A program made the translations under genes and the position numbers. The notes beneath the pieces are model-generated. The model searched no databases. It saw only the letters and a program-made list of their open reading frames with translations, and was not told the origin of the DNA. From assembly GCA_019113825.1 (NCBI GenBank), contig DXGR01000111.1, forward strand, positions 1 to 64,000: a DNA stretch of 64,000 nucleotides, given 5' to 3'. The DNA comes from Candidatus Stackebrandtia excrementipullorum (GTDB lineage: Bacteria; Actinomycetota; Actinomycetes; Mycobacteriales; Micromonosporaceae). Each line of letters opens with the position of its first letter. Position 1 is the first letter of the stretch. Below are positions 52,099 to 61,658 of this stretch, piece by piece.

Positions 52099-53147
52099 TG
52101 GTCGACCCGCAGCAGGAGCTCGACACGGTGTTGGCGGAGGCGGTACCGGCCCGGGCCGCCTCCGCAGCGGCAGTGATCGGGGTCGACGGCGAGATCGTCG
52201 CCCGGTCCGGTGTCGGCGAGACGGTGCGTTACGCCGACGCCAAGGGGACCGTCGCGTCGGAGCGACCGCGCGCCGACGTGAACACCGTGTACGACCTCGC
52301 GTCGTTGACGAAGGTCTACACCACCGTGGCGGCTTTGGTCATGACGCAGCAGGGCCGGATGGACCTGGACCGGCCCGTGCGGGCCTGGCTGCCCGAATAC
52401 GTCGACGGCGAGGTCACGGTTCGCCATCTGCTGACGCATACCGCCGGGCTCCCCGCCGGAGTCGGGTTGCGAGGCACCGAACCCGATATCCGTCGTGACA
52501 TGCTCATGTCGACGGCGCCCGAGGCCCGACCCGGGAAGACACACCGTTATTCGGACGTGTCGTTCATTCTCCTCGGATGGGCCCTCGAGACCGCCGCAGA
52601 CGAGACTCTCGACCAACTCATGGACTCGTTGATCCTGACTCCCCTGGGGCTCACCGATACCGGGTACGGACCGGTGACCCCGGCGGACCGGGCGGCCGCC
52701 ACCGAGTACAAGAACGGCGTGTTGCGGCAGGGTGTCGTCCACGACGAAACCGCATTTCTGTTGGGCGGGGCGTGCGGCCATGCCGGCCTGTTCGGCACCG
52801 TCGACGACGTGTGGCGGTTCTCGGAGGCTCTGCGAACCGGTGACTTGTTGACACCCGAGACCACGAGGGACATGTTGCGTTGTCACGTCCGGGCCGACGG
52901 GTTCGGACAGGGGCTCGGGGTGCGACGAGACGACCCTGCGGTCACCGGGTCGTTGTCGGGTTCTTTTGGACATACGGGGTTCACCGGAACCTCGCTCGTG
53001 GTCGACGTGGACCGTGCCGTGAGCGTTGTCCTGACGACAAACCGAGTTCATCCGGTACGCACGCGGGCGGGTGTGAATCCGGTACGGTGCGCGATAGCCG
53101 ATATCGCCTACCGCGCGCAACGGAGGAAACATGCTGGAACGTCCTAG
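52098..53147 (+). CDS. serine hydrolase, class C beta-lactamase/esterase family
   Basis: This 349-aa protein has the SxxK motif in ASLTKVYTT near residue 73, a Tyr motif YSDVSF in the middle region and a HTG-like FGHTGFTG near the C-terminus. The family includes esterases, D-aminopeptidases and carboxypeptidases. There is no signal peptide, so it is cytoplasmic and unlikely to be a resistance enzyme. It overlaps cca by 1 nt and the next gene by 17 nt. Confidence 0.87.
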   Translation: MVDPQQELDTVLAEAVPARAASAAAVIGVDGEIVARSGVGETVRYADAKGTVASERPRADVNTVYDLASLTKVYTTVAALVMTQQGRMDLDRPVRAWLPEYVDGEVTVRHLLTHTAGLPAGVGLRGTEPDIRRDMLMSTAPEARPGKTHRYSDVSFILLGWALETAADETLDQLMDSLILTPLGLTDTGYGPVTPADRAAATEYKNGVLRQGVVHDETAFLLGGACGHAGLFGTVDDVWRFSEALRTGDLLTPETTRDMLRCHVRADGFGQGLGVRRDDPAVTGSLSGSFGHTGFTGTSLVVDVDRAVSVVLTTNRVHPVRTRAGVNPVRCAIADIAYRAQRRKHAGTS

Positions 53148-53658
53148 GGCACCATGGCCGTACGACCTGCTACCCAAGGTCGGCGAATTCACCGTGGTCT
53201 CCGACGATGTCCGTGACGGTGAGATGCTCGCCGAGCCCCACACCTTCGCCGGGGGCAATACGTCGCCTCACCTGAGCTGGTCTGGCCATCCGGACGCGAC
53301 CCGCAGCTTCGCCGTGACCTGTTTCGACCCCGATGCCCCGACGGCGTCCGGCTGGTGGCACTGGGTTGTGCTCAACATCCCGGCCACGGTCACGGAGCTG
53401 GCGACCGGTGCCGGGAACCCCGACGGTTCCGGCGTGCCCGAAGGCGCCGTCTCGTTGCGCAACGACATGGGAACCTCCGGTTACGGCGGCGCAGCCCCGC
53501 CGGAAGGCGACTACCCGCACCGGTACCTGTTCGCCGTCCACGCCGTCGACACCGAGCGACTGGACGTCGACGAATCGGCCTCCTGCGCGATGGCCGGGTT
53601 CAACCTGGCCTTCCACACATTGGCACGTGCGGTCGTGGCCCCCGTCTACCGGCACTGA
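53131..53658 (+). CDS. YbhB/YbcL-type PEBP-family protein
   Basis: This 175-aa phosphatidylethanolamine-binding-like protein has [52 protein letters not shown] and FAVHAVD, all typical of the bacterial Raf-kinase-inhibitor-like group. The pocket residues DPDAP and GPCPP-like loop (APPEGD) are present. Its function in bacteria is unclear. It is coupled to the hydrolase gene. Confidence 0.92.
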   Translation: MLERPRAPWPYDLLPKVGEFTVVSDDVRDGEMLAEPHTFAGGNTSPHLSWSGHPDATRSFAVTCFDPDAPTASGWWHWVVLNIPATVTELATGAGNPDGSGVPEGAVSLRNDMGTSGYGGAAPPEGDYPHRYLFAVHAVDTERLDVDESASCAMAGFNLAFHTLARAVVAPVYRH

Positions 53659-53669
53659 TCCGTTGAACA

Positions 53670-53709
53670 ACGAATGTGGACGCGGCCGTCCGCGGCGGTC
53701 CACATTCGT
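53670..53709 (+). terminator. terminator hairpin of cca operon
   Basis: A perfect 12-bp stem (ACGAATGTGGAC and complement) encloses a GC-rich 16-nt loop that can pair further. It lies 11 nt after the PEBP gene. Confidence 0.7.
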
Positions 53710-53712
53710 ACG

Positions 53713-53739
53713 TCGTCCACAGGCCGACTCTTATCCACA
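53713..53739. other. two DnaA-box-like sequences
   Basis: TTATCCACA (53731-53739) matches the classical DnaA box. TCGTCCACA (53713-53721) matches the actinobacterial TTGTCCACA at 8 of 9 bases. Both lie in the same orientation, 18 bp apart, in an intergenic region. Too few for an origin. Confidence 0.4.
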
Positions 53740-53868
53740 GCTCGAACGTCGCCTTAAGCTCTCCTTCAGCAACACCGGGTTACGTTCAAGCCATGGGGTG
53801 GAGGATGGCGGCCCCCGGTCGCCCGACGTCGGCACGATTGTGGCGCGTCGCGGCTCGGCGGGTGGCTT

Positions 53869-54441
53869 TTAGAAGGTCCACCACAGGAAACGGATCAGAC
53901 GCCGGACCGTCACCGAGCTTGTTTTCGCCGTCCCGGAGATCGTGAAGCGGACGCCTCGGGTGTCCCCGGTGAAGGGCACCCGGTTGGACATGGAGGAGGC
54001 CTTGAGCGCGACGTTTTCCTCTGCGTAGGCGTTTTCCGGGAGAACCAACACGATCGACGAATTCTTGGAATCCAGGACGATGTCGATCTCCTGGTGCCCG
54101 ATCGCGGCATCGGTGAAGTTCAGTTTGATCGAGGACCCTTTGGGCCGCAGCGCGATGCGTTTGGGCACGAGCCAGCGTCCACGGCGTGAGAGCGACGACG
54201 ACTTCGGCGCCAGTTCGAGGCTGTCGGCGGCGGCTTGTTTCGCCTTGTCCGGTCGGGGGAGATCCGCCATGATCCGGGCCAGGTCGCCGAACGTTTTGGC
54301 GACGGCGACGGCCTGACAGCGGTCGTCGAATTCGTCGAGGTCGATGCGCCCTTCGCCGGCGCAGGCTTGAAGGTGAGCTATCGCCTCGTCACGTTCGGCA
54401 TCCGAGATGCGCATGTCGGGTCGCTCGATGTCAGCCGCCAT
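53869..54441 (-). CDS. DUF1707 domain protein
   Basis: This 190-aa protein has an N-terminal DUF1707 domain at about residues 9-62 (MRISDAERDEAIAHLQACAGEGRIDLDEFDDR). A C-terminal beta-rich part follows, with strands alternating charge (SSIKLNFTDA, IDIVLDSKNSSIVLVLP), resembling LiaF-like domains. It is common in actinobacteria, often near envelope-stress genes. Function unknown. ATG 54441 gives the domain its normal start. Confidence 0.88.
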   Translation of the reverse strand: MAADIERPDMRISDAERDEAIAHLQACAGEGRIDLDEFDDRCQAVAVAKTFGDLARIMADLPRPDKAKQAAADSLELAPKSSSLSRRGRWLVPKRIALRPKGSSIKLNFTDAAIGHQEIDIVLDSKNSSIVLVLPENAYAEENVALKASSMSNRVPFTGDTRGVRFTISGTAKTSSVTVRRLIRFLWWTF

Positions 54442-54576
54442 GCTTTTCAGCCTGCCAGCATCCGCCTGTTCATGCCAGTGCGGGGGGCGTGCCGAACGTG
54501 GCGCGTAACGAAACGGTCGATCCGGCGTCGCCGGTCGAGGAGCCGGTGGGGACCGGTATGTCCCCACCGGCGGGCA

Positions 54577-55509
54577 TCAGGCGGCGCAGAACGCGGCCCA
54601 CGCGTCCTGTCCGGCTTCATCGCGGATGCGGAAGTCGGTGAAGCCGTGGTCGGTGAAATCGATGTCGAAGTACTGCACCCACAGGGCGTCGTTGTCGGTG
54701 AGGTAGGTCGCCACCTCGGTCAACCAGGCGGCTCGTTCGGTTCCGTCGTCCCCGGGGACCAGGTCGCTGCCCGTTTCGGCGACGGCGAACGGCAATCCCG
54801 TGTCACGACTTATCTGGACGGACTTGCCGAACAGGTCTTCCGGGTCGCGGTAGGTGTCGGGGTCGGCGTGGATGTCGTTGTAGGTGTCCCACGCCAGGAC
54901 GTCGATGGTGTCGGTCCCGGGGAAGTAGTCGTTCCAGTCGCGGCCCGAGCCGTTCTCGAGAGTCCATCCCATCAGGATCAGCGTGGCCGACAGTCGTGGA
55001 TTGTCGGCGGGGTCGGCGAGCGTGACCAGGTGTTTCCAGGCTTGACGGTAATCGTCGGCGCTGAAGTGGCCGTCCTCGATGTTGTCTTCGGGTTCGTGGT
55101 AGTAGGACCAGTAGATGTCGCGGTCGGTGGGCGCATCGGCGAACCACCGTTTCAGGTGGGCGTCGTGTTTTCCGGCAAGGATTTCCGTGGGGTCGGCCTT
55201 GAAGGAGACGGTGAGCGTCAAACCGTCGGCGTCGATCCGGCCCGGCCAGTCGGCCGGAAGTCCCGAGTAGAAGACGCGCACCGATTCAAGGCCGTATCGG
55301 CCGTTCAACCGGTCGAAGGCGTCCTGGTACGTCGAGTCGCCGTATTCGGGTTCGACGAGGAAGGACGCGCCGCACAGAGTCGAGTTCTGTTGCGGCGCGA
55401 CGTCGTCGGCGAAGGCGAGGCCGGATCCGGCGACCAGGGCACATGCGGCGGTGACGGCTGCGGCGTAACGGAATCGACGGCTCACGCGGCGTCGAGCAGG
55501 CAAGGACAA
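54577..55509 (-). CDS. secreted GH26-like glycoside hydrolase
   Basis: This 310-aa protein has a basic N-region, hydrophobic core and cleavage near Ala34 (GLAFA-DD). The mature protein is a TIM-barrel-like enzyme. A candidate acid is Glu139 in YYHEPED and a candidate nucleophile Glu245 in AVAETGSD, the spacing and motifs of clan-A glycosidases such as family 26 mannanases. The TTG start is supported by AGGAG 6 nt upstream. Two inverted repeats in the A/T-rich upstream region may be sugar-repressor sites. Substrate unknown. Confidence 0.78.
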   Translation of the reverse strand: MSLPARRRVSRRFRYAAAVTAACALVAGSGLAFADDVAPQQNSTLCGASFLVEPEYGDSTYQDAFDRLNGRYGLESVRVFYSGLPADWPGRIDADGLTLTVSFKADPTEILAGKHDAHLKRWFADAPTDRDIYWSYYHEPEDNIEDGHFSADDYRQAWKHLVTLADPADNPRLSATLILMGWTLENGSGRDWNDYFPGTDTIDVLAWDTYNDIHADPDTYRDPEDLFGKSVQISRDTGLPFAVAETGSDLVPGDDGTERAAWLTEVATYLTDNDALWVQYFDIDFTDHGFTDFRIRDEAGQDAWAAFCAA

Positions 55510-55527
55510 GGACTACTCCTATTGGCA

Positions 55528-55629
55528 GGCAACGCGAAAGCGCGTTGCCGATTTGGCAAGGACGTGAGGCCGATATGAAGTCTATGCGCCGTTTCGTCAC
55601 TTACATATGCCAATAGTCCGATTTATTGG
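55528..55629. promoter_or_regulatory. inverted repeats upstream of glycosidase
   Basis: GGCAACGCG (55528-55536) pairs with CGCGTTGCC (55541-55549), flanked by TTGGCA repeats. A second pair is CCAATA (55610-55615) and TATTGG (55624-55629). The region is more A/T-rich than its surroundings and is the promoter region of the glycosidase gene. LacI-family operators are one possibility. Confidence 0.4.
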
Positions 55630-55662
55630 TTAAATATGGTAAATCGGTGGTTTCGTCGCCGG

Positions 55663-56880
55663 TCAGTACTCGTCGCGCCACACCGGGCACGACATGCAGC
55701 GAGGCCCACCTCGGCCCGAGCCGACTTCGGAGCCCGCTATTTCGATGACCTCGATGCCGGCCTGCGACAAACGGCGGTTCGTCTCGATGTTGCGCTCGTA
55801 GGCGACACACAAACGAGGCGCGATCGCCAACGTGTTGTTTCCGTCGTCCCACTGTTCACGCTCGGCTGTGACCGGGTCCAAGCCCGTGTCGATGAGTCGA
55901 AGCGCATCGATGCCCATCGCCTTGGCGGCCGCCGTCAGGAACGGCGACGGACCGCTGACGCTGATGCCCTCCTCGGTCGGGTTGACCGTGTACGCGACGA
56001 GTGTGTCGGCCACGTTCGGGTACATGACCATGGCGTCGACGTCGACCATGGTGCAGATCGTGTCCAGATGCATCGTCGCTCGTTCCTGAGCGATCGGCAC
56101 CGCGAGAATCGTGTGTGCGAGCTTGGCTTCGAAGATGCGGTTGGCAAGTCGTTCGACACCTGCGGGTGTGGTCCGCTCTCCGACCCCGATGGCCAGCACA
56201 CCGGGGGCCAACAGCAGAACGTCACCGCCCTCGACATGTTCCAGGTCGGGACCGTACAGCGTTTCCACGCCTTTGAAACGCGGGTGGTGAGCGTAAATGA
56301 GGCTTGTCAGCGATGTTTCGCGGCGCCGTGCCCGCATCGCCAGCGACGTCACGGCCACCCGGTCGCCGATCCACAGGGACGAATCCCGAGTGAACAGAAG
56401 GTTGGGCAGGGGGTCGATGACGAAGTCGTGCCGACCGGTGAGGGTGTAGACCAGGCCGCCGCCTCCCTTGACCTCGTCGCGGGACAGCCCGGCTATGAGC
56501 GTCGTGACGAGCTGATCGGTGTCGAGGTCGGCGAGCTGCCCCCGCAGGCGGTCGCGCAAGGTGTCGCCGAGGCGGATGTCGGCGAGCACGTCGTCGACGG
56601 CGGCCTGACGAGCCTGCGGCACCTCCAACGTGGTCCGCAGCAGGTCGTGCATGTAAAGGACTTCGACGTCGTGGTCGCGAAGCGCCTGAGCGAACGTGTC
56701 GTGCTCCTGTTGCGCACGGTCCACCCACGGAATGCCGTCGAACAGCAACGAATCGTTGTTGCGGGGTGTCAGGCGGGACAGTTCCGGCCCGGGACGGTGC
56801 AGGATCACCGTGCGGAGCCTGCCTACTTCGCTACGTACCTGATACTCGGTCGCGGACCGGTCACTGAGTGGGTGGGACAT
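55663..56880 (-). CDS. arcA: arginine deiminase
   Basis: This 405-aa enzyme converts arginine to citrulline and ammonia. Conserved motifs are [35 protein letters not shown] (catalytic Glu), [11 protein letters not shown] (catalytic His/Asp) and the C-terminal CMSCPVWR with catalytic Cys. The start ATG 56880 gives the usual length. No arcB, arcC or arcD gene is adjacent, so it is a lone arginine-catabolism gene here. Confidence 0.95.
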   Translation of the reverse strand: MSHPLSDRSATEYQVRSEVGRLRTVILHRPGPELSRLTPRNNDSLLFDGIPWVDRAQQEHDTFAQALRDHDVEVLYMHDLLRTTLEVPQARQAAVDDVLADIRLGDTLRDRLRGQLADLDTDQLVTTLIAGLSRDEVKGGGGLVYTLTGRHDFVIDPLPNLLFTRDSSLWIGDRVAVTSLAMRARRRETSLTSLIYAHHPRFKGVETLYGPDLEHVEGGDVLLLAPGVLAIGVGERTTPAGVERLANRIFEAKLAHTILAVPIAQERATMHLDTICTMVDVDAMVMYPNVADTLVAYTVNPTEEGISVSGPSPFLTAAAKAMGIDALRLIDTGLDPVTAEREQWDDGNNTLAIAPRLCVAYERNIETNRRLSQAGIEVIEIAGSEVGSGRGGPRCMSCPVWRDEY

Positions 56881-57066
56881 AAGGTCGAAGCTTAGGCCGT
56901 GACAAACCGTCTCAGCATGTGGCCCCATGGGTGCGAGGACCCCCTGGCGTGAGCGAGGCACTGCGGCTACCTTCGGTAGCGACCGGTGTCCGTTTCCTCG
57001 CCGGGGCTCGGGCCTCAGGCGGGTTTCCCTGTGCACCGGCACCGTTGCGTGACGAAGGAGCCTGGC

Positions 57067-57489
57067 ATGCCGCACATTGAACTGTCACTGTCGGCCGGTG
57101 ACGGCGAGGTGTCGACCTGCAAACGCTGGGGGACCCCGGTGAAGAGTTCATCCGATGCGTGCCTGCTGTTGGACGGGTCCGGCCGTATCGTGGCGACCTC
57201 ACCCTCGTGCCGCGCAATGTTGGGACTTCCCGACGGTATCGACGCCCACGGTCGTACGCTCCTCGACGGCGCCATCAGGTTGATCGGATTCGCCGCAGGC
57301 GGTGGCGCTCTCCCGCGATGGGACGTCGAACGCATTCCGCCTCTTCAGGCGTTGAGCACCGGCGCCCTGGCGCGCGGACTGATGCGGGTGACCGCGGCCG
57401 GAGTACCACGAACACTGGACGCGATCGCCACCCCGCTGCACGGTGGCACTGAAATCGTCGGGTCGCTGTCGTTCTTCCGGCGGTGTTGA
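57067..57489 (+). CDS. small PAS-domain protein
   Basis: This 140-aa protein has one PAS-like fold at about residues 25-135 ([28 protein letters not shown], then the C-terminal [20 protein letters not shown] strand pair). There is no kinase, EAL/GGDEF or HTH output domain, so it is either a sensor partner or a stand-alone ligand binder. It starts at ATG 57067 with AAGGAG upstream, divergent from arcA. Confidence 0.78.
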   Translation: MPHIELSLSAGDGEVSTCKRWGTPVKSSSDACLLLDGSGRIVATSPSCRAMLGLPDGIDAHGRTLLDGAIRLIGFAAGGGALPRWDVERIPPLQALSTGALARGLMRVTAAGVPRTLDAIATPLHGGTEIVGSLSFFRRC

Positions 57490-57562
57490 CGGGATTTTTC
57501 CGACAACGCCGAGAGCTGCATGTCCCGCGTTCGGCGTCATGGTGATGTAACACTCTGCGGCT

Positions 57563-58689
57563 ATGAAGCGCCTACTTGTGTCCGTGACCGCCGCAGCCGT
57601 CGTGGCGGTCCCGTCGACCGCCCACACCGCCGAGGTGTCGGACGTTCCCGTCGTCGGCACGGCTTTCGACGGGACGGTGCACGCCGTCGAGTATCACGAC
57701 GGGGTCGTTTACTCCGGTGGTGATTTCGTTCACGCGTATGAGGACGGCACTAGGCATGACCGCACCCATCTCGCGCGACCACGACCGTAGGTGAGTTGAC
57801 GTCGTTTTCGCCGGTGCTGGACGGCTCGGTCGAGGCGATGACCGTGGCCGCGAACCATCTGTACGTGGCGGGTCGGTTCAGCCGTGTCGACGGTGTGGCC
57901 ATGCAGCGGGTCGCTCGTTTCGATCTGTCCAGCGGTGACCTCGATCGGGATTTTCGGGTGCGGATCAACGCGTTGCCGCGGGCTCTCGCGGTCCGGGGCG
58001 ACAGGATCTATATAGGAGGAGACTTCAACGGTGTCAATGGTGAACCGCGCACCAAACTGGCGGCGGTCGACGTTGCGGACGGCGCCCTGATCGACGACTT
58101 CGTTCCCGCTTTGGACAGAGGAGTCCGGGCGATAGAGGTGTCGCGGGGCCGGATCTACGTCGGAGGCGGCTTCACCGAGATCGACGGTGTCGCCCGGAGG
58201 AAGCTGGCCGCACTGGATGCGGAGACCGGGGAACTCGTCACGTCGTTCACGCCGACGACCAACGGGGTCGTGTACGACATCGCGGTGTCCGACGGCCGCC
58301 TTTACGCGGCGGCCGGTGGCCCTGGCGGGCGGGTTCACGCCTTTGACACCGCCGGAACCGAGATGTGGCAGCGCACCACCGACGGAGATGTGACGGCCGT
58401 TACCGTTCACGACGGAGTCGTCTACGCCGGTGGACACTTCGAGAAGGTCTGCGAGGGAAGCGAAACCGGAGACGGTGGAGCGTGCAGCGAAGGCGTGCAG
58501 GCCAAGCGGAGAAAGCTGTTCGCGGTCACGACGCAGAACTCGATGCTGGGGTGGAATCCCGACGCCGATTCCGTGTTGGGGGTTTTTTCACTGGACGCGG
58601 GAGGTCGCACGGTGGCCGCCGGCGGCACGTTTTTGACTTTCGGCGCCGGTGAGATCAAGCAGCGCGCGTTGGCGCTGTTCCGGCCGTGA
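57563..58689 (+). pseudogene. frameshifted secreted beta-propeller protein
   Basis: ORF 57563-57790 encodes a signal peptide (MKRLLVSVTAAAVVAVPSTAHTA) and the first propeller blade (VHAVEYHDGVVYSGGDF). ORF 57796-58689 in another frame continues with blades such as NHLYVAGRFSRVDG, DRIYIGGDFNGVNG and GRIYVGGGFTEIDG, and ends in RALALFRP. The frame changes by one base near 57760-57780, where LARPRP-stop replaces an expected ATTTVGEL. A real mutation, a sequencing error or recoding are possible. The product would be a secreted delta-60/PQQ-like repeat protein. Confidence 0.8.
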
Positions 58690-58705
58690 CCCGCGAGAAC
58701 GACGG

Positions 58706-58738
58706 CGCCCGATGTTGTTGAGCATCGGGCGTTTTTTT
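58706..58738 (+). terminator. strong intrinsic terminator
   Basis: A perfect 9-bp stem (CGCCCGATG, 8-nt loop and complement) is followed by seven T residues, 17 nt after the propeller gene. Confidence 0.9.
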
Positions 58739-58788
58739 ATGTGCGAGGGCGCTACCGATCGGTGGACGTGGTGCTTACGCTAGGAACC

Positions 58789-59259
58789 ATGAGTGACTCC
58801 TGGGCGGTACCCGGAGCTCGCAGCGCCCCGGCCACCCACTGGCCGCCTGCGGCCCCCGCCGACGCCTCCCGTCGGCCCGGCATGCGACCGGTTCGCAGCC
58901 CCGAACAGCATCGGCCCCCTCCACAGGCACCTCACCGTGCGCCGTGGAGTCCGATGGCACGGCCCGCACGCCCCACCTACCAGGAGACCCACCGCGTCAC
59001 GCCGGTGGGAGTGTGCGCGGGTGCCGGCGCGACGTTTTTGTGGTTGCTGGTGACCGCCCTGTTGGGGGTCGACCTGGCGTCCACCATGTGGGTGATGCTT
59101 GTCGCCGGCATATTCGCGTTCGCCGCTGCGTGGCTGTTGGCCTCTTACGGTGATCGTGGTGTGGCCGTGGGTGTCGCCTCGGTGGCCGGTGCCTCGTTGG
59201 CGGTCGTGGGGCTTGTGGTGGAATGGCACGCATTCGGCGGTAGCTGGATTCTCTGGTAG
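58789..59259 (+). CDS. membrane protein with Pro-rich N-terminus
   Basis: This 156-aa protein has a Pro/Ala/Arg-rich N-terminal 75 aa, then three hydrophobic helices at about 78-96, 99-118 and 124-145. No motif was recognised. The ATG follows TACGCT by 7 nt, indicating a leaderless transcript. It precedes the tadA-associated gene by 84 nt. Confidence 0.72.
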   Translation: MSDSWAVPGARSAPATHWPPAAPADASRRPGMRPVRSPEQHRPPPQAPHRAPWSPMARPARPTYQETHRVTPVGVCAGAGATFLWLLVTALLGVDLASTMWVMLVAGIFAFAAAWLLASYGDRGVAVGVASVAGASLAVVGLVVEWHAFGGSWILW

Positions 59260-59343
59260 CCGTACTCTGTGAGTCTCATGGTCGTTCGGCGGCCCGGCTC
59301 AACCGATATAGCCCATTTTAGATTTCTCGTTCCTCGGGGGTTC

Positions 59344-59841
59344 ATGTTGTCTTATTTCGCTGCTGCTGCCACTCGGGTCGGTGACACCTGGGAGGCCGTC
59401 GAGGTCGATCTTGACGGAGTCGACGACCTCGACGAGGTCGTCGACAGGCTGCGCGACGTCGATTCCAGCGCCGACGTCTCCTTGCTTTTCGTGGAGGCCG
59501 ATGACGAGTACCTGGTCGTGATGCGGCTGGACGATGGCGACGACCTTCGTGTGTTTTGCTCGGACGCGCCCTTCGCGGATGAAAGCAAGCTGGGCGCGGT
59601 GTTGTTGGCCGACACCGACACCGAACCGGCCGAGGTCCTCGACGACGAAGAAGTGCCGGTGAAGAGCGAGCTGGACGTCGAACCGGTCGGCGACTCCGAC
59701 CTGTTGGCGGACCTCGGGGTTTCGGCGTCCGTGCTTCTGTCGTTGTGCGCGAAGGACGGCATGTTGCCGTCGGACGTGACCGCCGAGGTTGCCGGGCAGC
59801 TCGGCTGCGGCGACGTCATGGAAGAGGTGCATGAAGCCTGA
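59344..59841 (+). CDS. tRNA adenosine deaminase-associated protein
   Basis: This 165-aa acidic protein (many Asp and Glu) matches the actinobacterial family encoded just before tadA. Motifs include SYFAAAATRVGDTWEAVEVDLDGVDDLDE and the C-terminal CAKDGMLPSDV region. The ATG at 59344 has a GGGGGG ribosome-binding site. It overlaps tadA by 11 nt. A chaperone or modulator of TadA is suggested only by linkage. Confidence 0.87.
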   Translation: MLSYFAAAATRVGDTWEAVEVDLDGVDDLDEVVDRLRDVDSSADVSLLFVEADDEYLVVMRLDDGDDLRVFCSDAPFADESKLGAVLLADTDTEPAEVLDDEEVPVKSELDVEPVGDSDLLADLGVSASVLLSLCAKDGMLPSDVTAEVAGQLGCGDVMEEVHEA

Positions 59842-60286
59842 TTCGACGCACCTGGAGTGGATGCGTCGAGCATTGGATGTTGCGGCGACGGCCGGCGACG
59901 ACATCCCCATCGGGGCCGTGGTCTTCAACTCCGGCGGTGTCGAACTGGCCGCGGCGAGTAATGCGCGCGAGGCTACCGGCGATCCCACTGCCCACGCCGA
60001 GGTCCTCGCCATTCGACAGGCGGCCGCCGTACACGGTGACGGCTGGCGGCTGGAGGGCTGCACTCTGGTCGTGACCGTGGAACCGTGCACGATGTGCGCC
60101 GGGGCGATCACGCTTGCTCGAATCGGGACCGTTGTATTCGGTGCATACGAACCCAAGACCGGCGCGGTGGCGTCGTTGTGGGATGTGCTGCGCGACCGCA
60201 GGCTGTCGCACAGGCCGCAGGTTCTCGGCGGGGTTTTGGCTCAGGACTCGGCCGCGTTGCTTCGTGGATTCTTTGATCGGTCTTGA
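59831..60286 (+). CDS. tadA: tRNA-specific adenosine deaminase
   Basis: This 151-aa enzyme makes inosine at wobble position 34. The zinc-binding motifs are HAEVLAIRQA (catalytic Glu) and PCTMCAGAI. ATG 59831 gives the normal N-terminus MKPDSTHLEWMRRAL. It overlaps the partner gene at its 5' end and a convergent minus-strand gene at its 3' end. Confidence 0.95.
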   Translation: MKPDSTHLEWMRRALDVAATAGDDIPIGAVVFNSGGVELAAASNAREATGDPTAHAEVLAIRQAAAVHGDGWRLEGCTLVVTVEPCTMCAGAITLARIGTVVFGAYEPKTGAVASLWDVLRDRRLSHRPQVLGGVLAQDSAALLRGFFDRS

Positions 60287-60585
60287 CCGGACTCGATGAG
60301 GTATTCGATGAACCGTGCTCGCAGCAGTGGTTCGACGTCGCCGTAGTCGGTGTCGTGGCCGGTCAGTTCGTGCCAGAGCTCGACAACGCTGTCGAGGGCG
60401 GCGCCCACCGACCCCAACGAACCGTCGACGGTTTCAGCTTCCTTGGAGTGGGGGAGACGCCGGAGGACCTCCCAAAAGAACGGAAGGTCGCGACGTTGCC
60501 GTGCCAGCGCGAACGCTTTTTCGCGAAGCTGCAGTGTGGGCAGTTTCTCCAGCTCGGCTTCGTCCATGCCGTCAACGGTAGTCAC
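60241..60585 (-). CDS. hypothetical protein convergent with tadA
   Basis: This is a 114-aa predicted soluble helical protein beginning MTTVDGMDEAELEKLPTLQLREKAFALARQRRDLPFFWEVLRRLP. Such proteins occur next to tadA in other actinobacteria, but I recall no function. It overlaps the last 46 bases of tadA on the opposite strand. Start at residue 1 or 7. Confidence 0.6.
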   Translation of the reverse strand: MTTVDGMDEAELEKLPTLQLREKAFALARQRRDLPFFWEVLRRLPHSKEAETVDGSLGSVGAALDSVVELWHELTGHDTDYGDVEPLLRARFIEYLIESGQDRSKNPRSNAAES

Positions 60586-60992
60586 CCGGCGACTCGAGTT
60601 CTCGAAGCCGCGCCGACCAGCGAAAATATCGAGTCAATTTTCCGACACTTACCCCAACATGAGCGGTATCGGATCGGTGGGCCCCTAAAGTCTGTTTCGG
60701 GGGTGGTCGTTGTGACCGGACGAGGTGTCGGGTCAAAGGCGGTTACCGGTGGGGCCGCCGCCGGTTTTGCCCACAGACGCCGGATAACGAAAACGGATCC
60801 GGCCCGACGTTGCCGACGTCCACGAAACGCACAGGACTTTAGCCGCCCTCCCCAAGCGGCCGATCCATCGATATCTCACACGATTCCGTACCGTCCGGCC
60901 CGCAGGAAACCCGCTCGACATCACGATGTCGCGGCCCGGGCGAAACGTCGCGATGGTGCGGCAACGACTTTTGGACTTGCGAAAGAGGAGCC
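60586..60992. other. intergenic region before the subtilisin-inhibitor gene
   Basis: These 407 bases lie between the starts of divergent genes. No coding frame with family likeness, no tRNA and no clear hairpin was seen. Promoters for both genes should lie here. Confidence 0.45.
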
Positions 60993-61424
60993 ATGATCAC
61001 GTTCATTCGCCTGCTGGCGGTCGCGGCGGTGACCGCTCTGACGGTGCTTGTGCCGGCCACGGCCGCTGCATCACTCAACGAAACGGCTGCCGGACGGGCA
61101 CATGTCGAACCCGACAGGGCTTCGCCGGCGAAATTTATATTGACGATTCACACACCGGACGGGACGGTGCGCGCCTCGACCCTGTCCTGTGGTCCCGAAG
61201 GCGGATCGCATCCGAACGCGATCGGCGCGTGTGATCAGCTCACCGCCGCCGACGGGCATCTGGATCGGGTACCGGCACAACCGGCCGCATGCCCCATGGT
61301 GTACGCGCCGGTCACTCTCGAGGCGACCGGACACTGGCATTCCGAGGTGCGCAGCTTCGTCGGCAGCTACGGCAATTCCTGCCAGGCCGTCGCCGCCACT
61401 GGTGGAGTGATCTTCCAGTACTGA
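60993..61424 (+). CDS. subtilisin inhibitor-like protein (SSI family)
   Basis: This is a 143-aa secreted protein with signal peptide at about residues 1-27 (ending ATAAA). The SSI domain has paired cysteines at Cys66/Cys80 and Cys100/Cys130, matching the two disulfides of Streptomyces subtilisin inhibitor. The reactive loop reads CPMVYAPV with Met102 as P1, as in SSI. Such proteins inhibit secreted serine proteases and are linked to development. GAGGAG precedes the ATG. Confidence 0.93.
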   Translation: MITFIRLLAVAAVTALTVLVPATAAASLNETAAGRAHVEPDRASPAKFILTIHTPDGTVRASTLSCGPEGGSHPNAIGACDQLTAADGHLDRVPAQPAACPMVYAPVTLEATGHWHSEVRSFVGSYGNSCQAVAATGGVIFQY

Positions 61425-61463
61425 CGAGGTGAGCCGGACGCTCGACCTGAAACGGCGAGTGTT

Positions 61464-61506
61464 CGGTAGCGCGACGTGACCATATAGGAGTCACGTCGCG
61501 CTACCG
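61464..61506 (+). terminator. hairpin after subtilisin-inhibitor gene
   Basis: A perfect 17-bp stem (CGGTAGCGCGACGTGAC and complement) with a 9-nt loop starts 39 nt after the SSI stop. No T-run. Confidence 0.75.
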
Positions 61507-61627
61507 TGTCGTGAGGATGCGCCGATGGTGGCCATGTCCGTGGGGTGTCACGCGACGCACAAGGGTGTCGGTTCCACAGGACGATGCGCTACCACGAGGT
61601 GCCGCATTGCCGGTTGAACGCTCGGAG

Positions 61628-61653
61628 CACCGGCTCCCGATCGAGAGCCGGTG
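61628..61653 (-). terminator. hairpin downstream of DUF3073 gene
   Basis: A perfect 9-bp stem (CACCGGCTC and complement, 8-nt loop) ends 5 nt after the minus-strand DUF3073 stop. Confidence 0.55.
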
Positions 61654-61658
61654 TCACG

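Noticed and set aside
53713..53739. replication origin
   Set aside because: Only two DnaA-like boxes and no dnaA or dnaN gene are present, so it cannot be called oriC.
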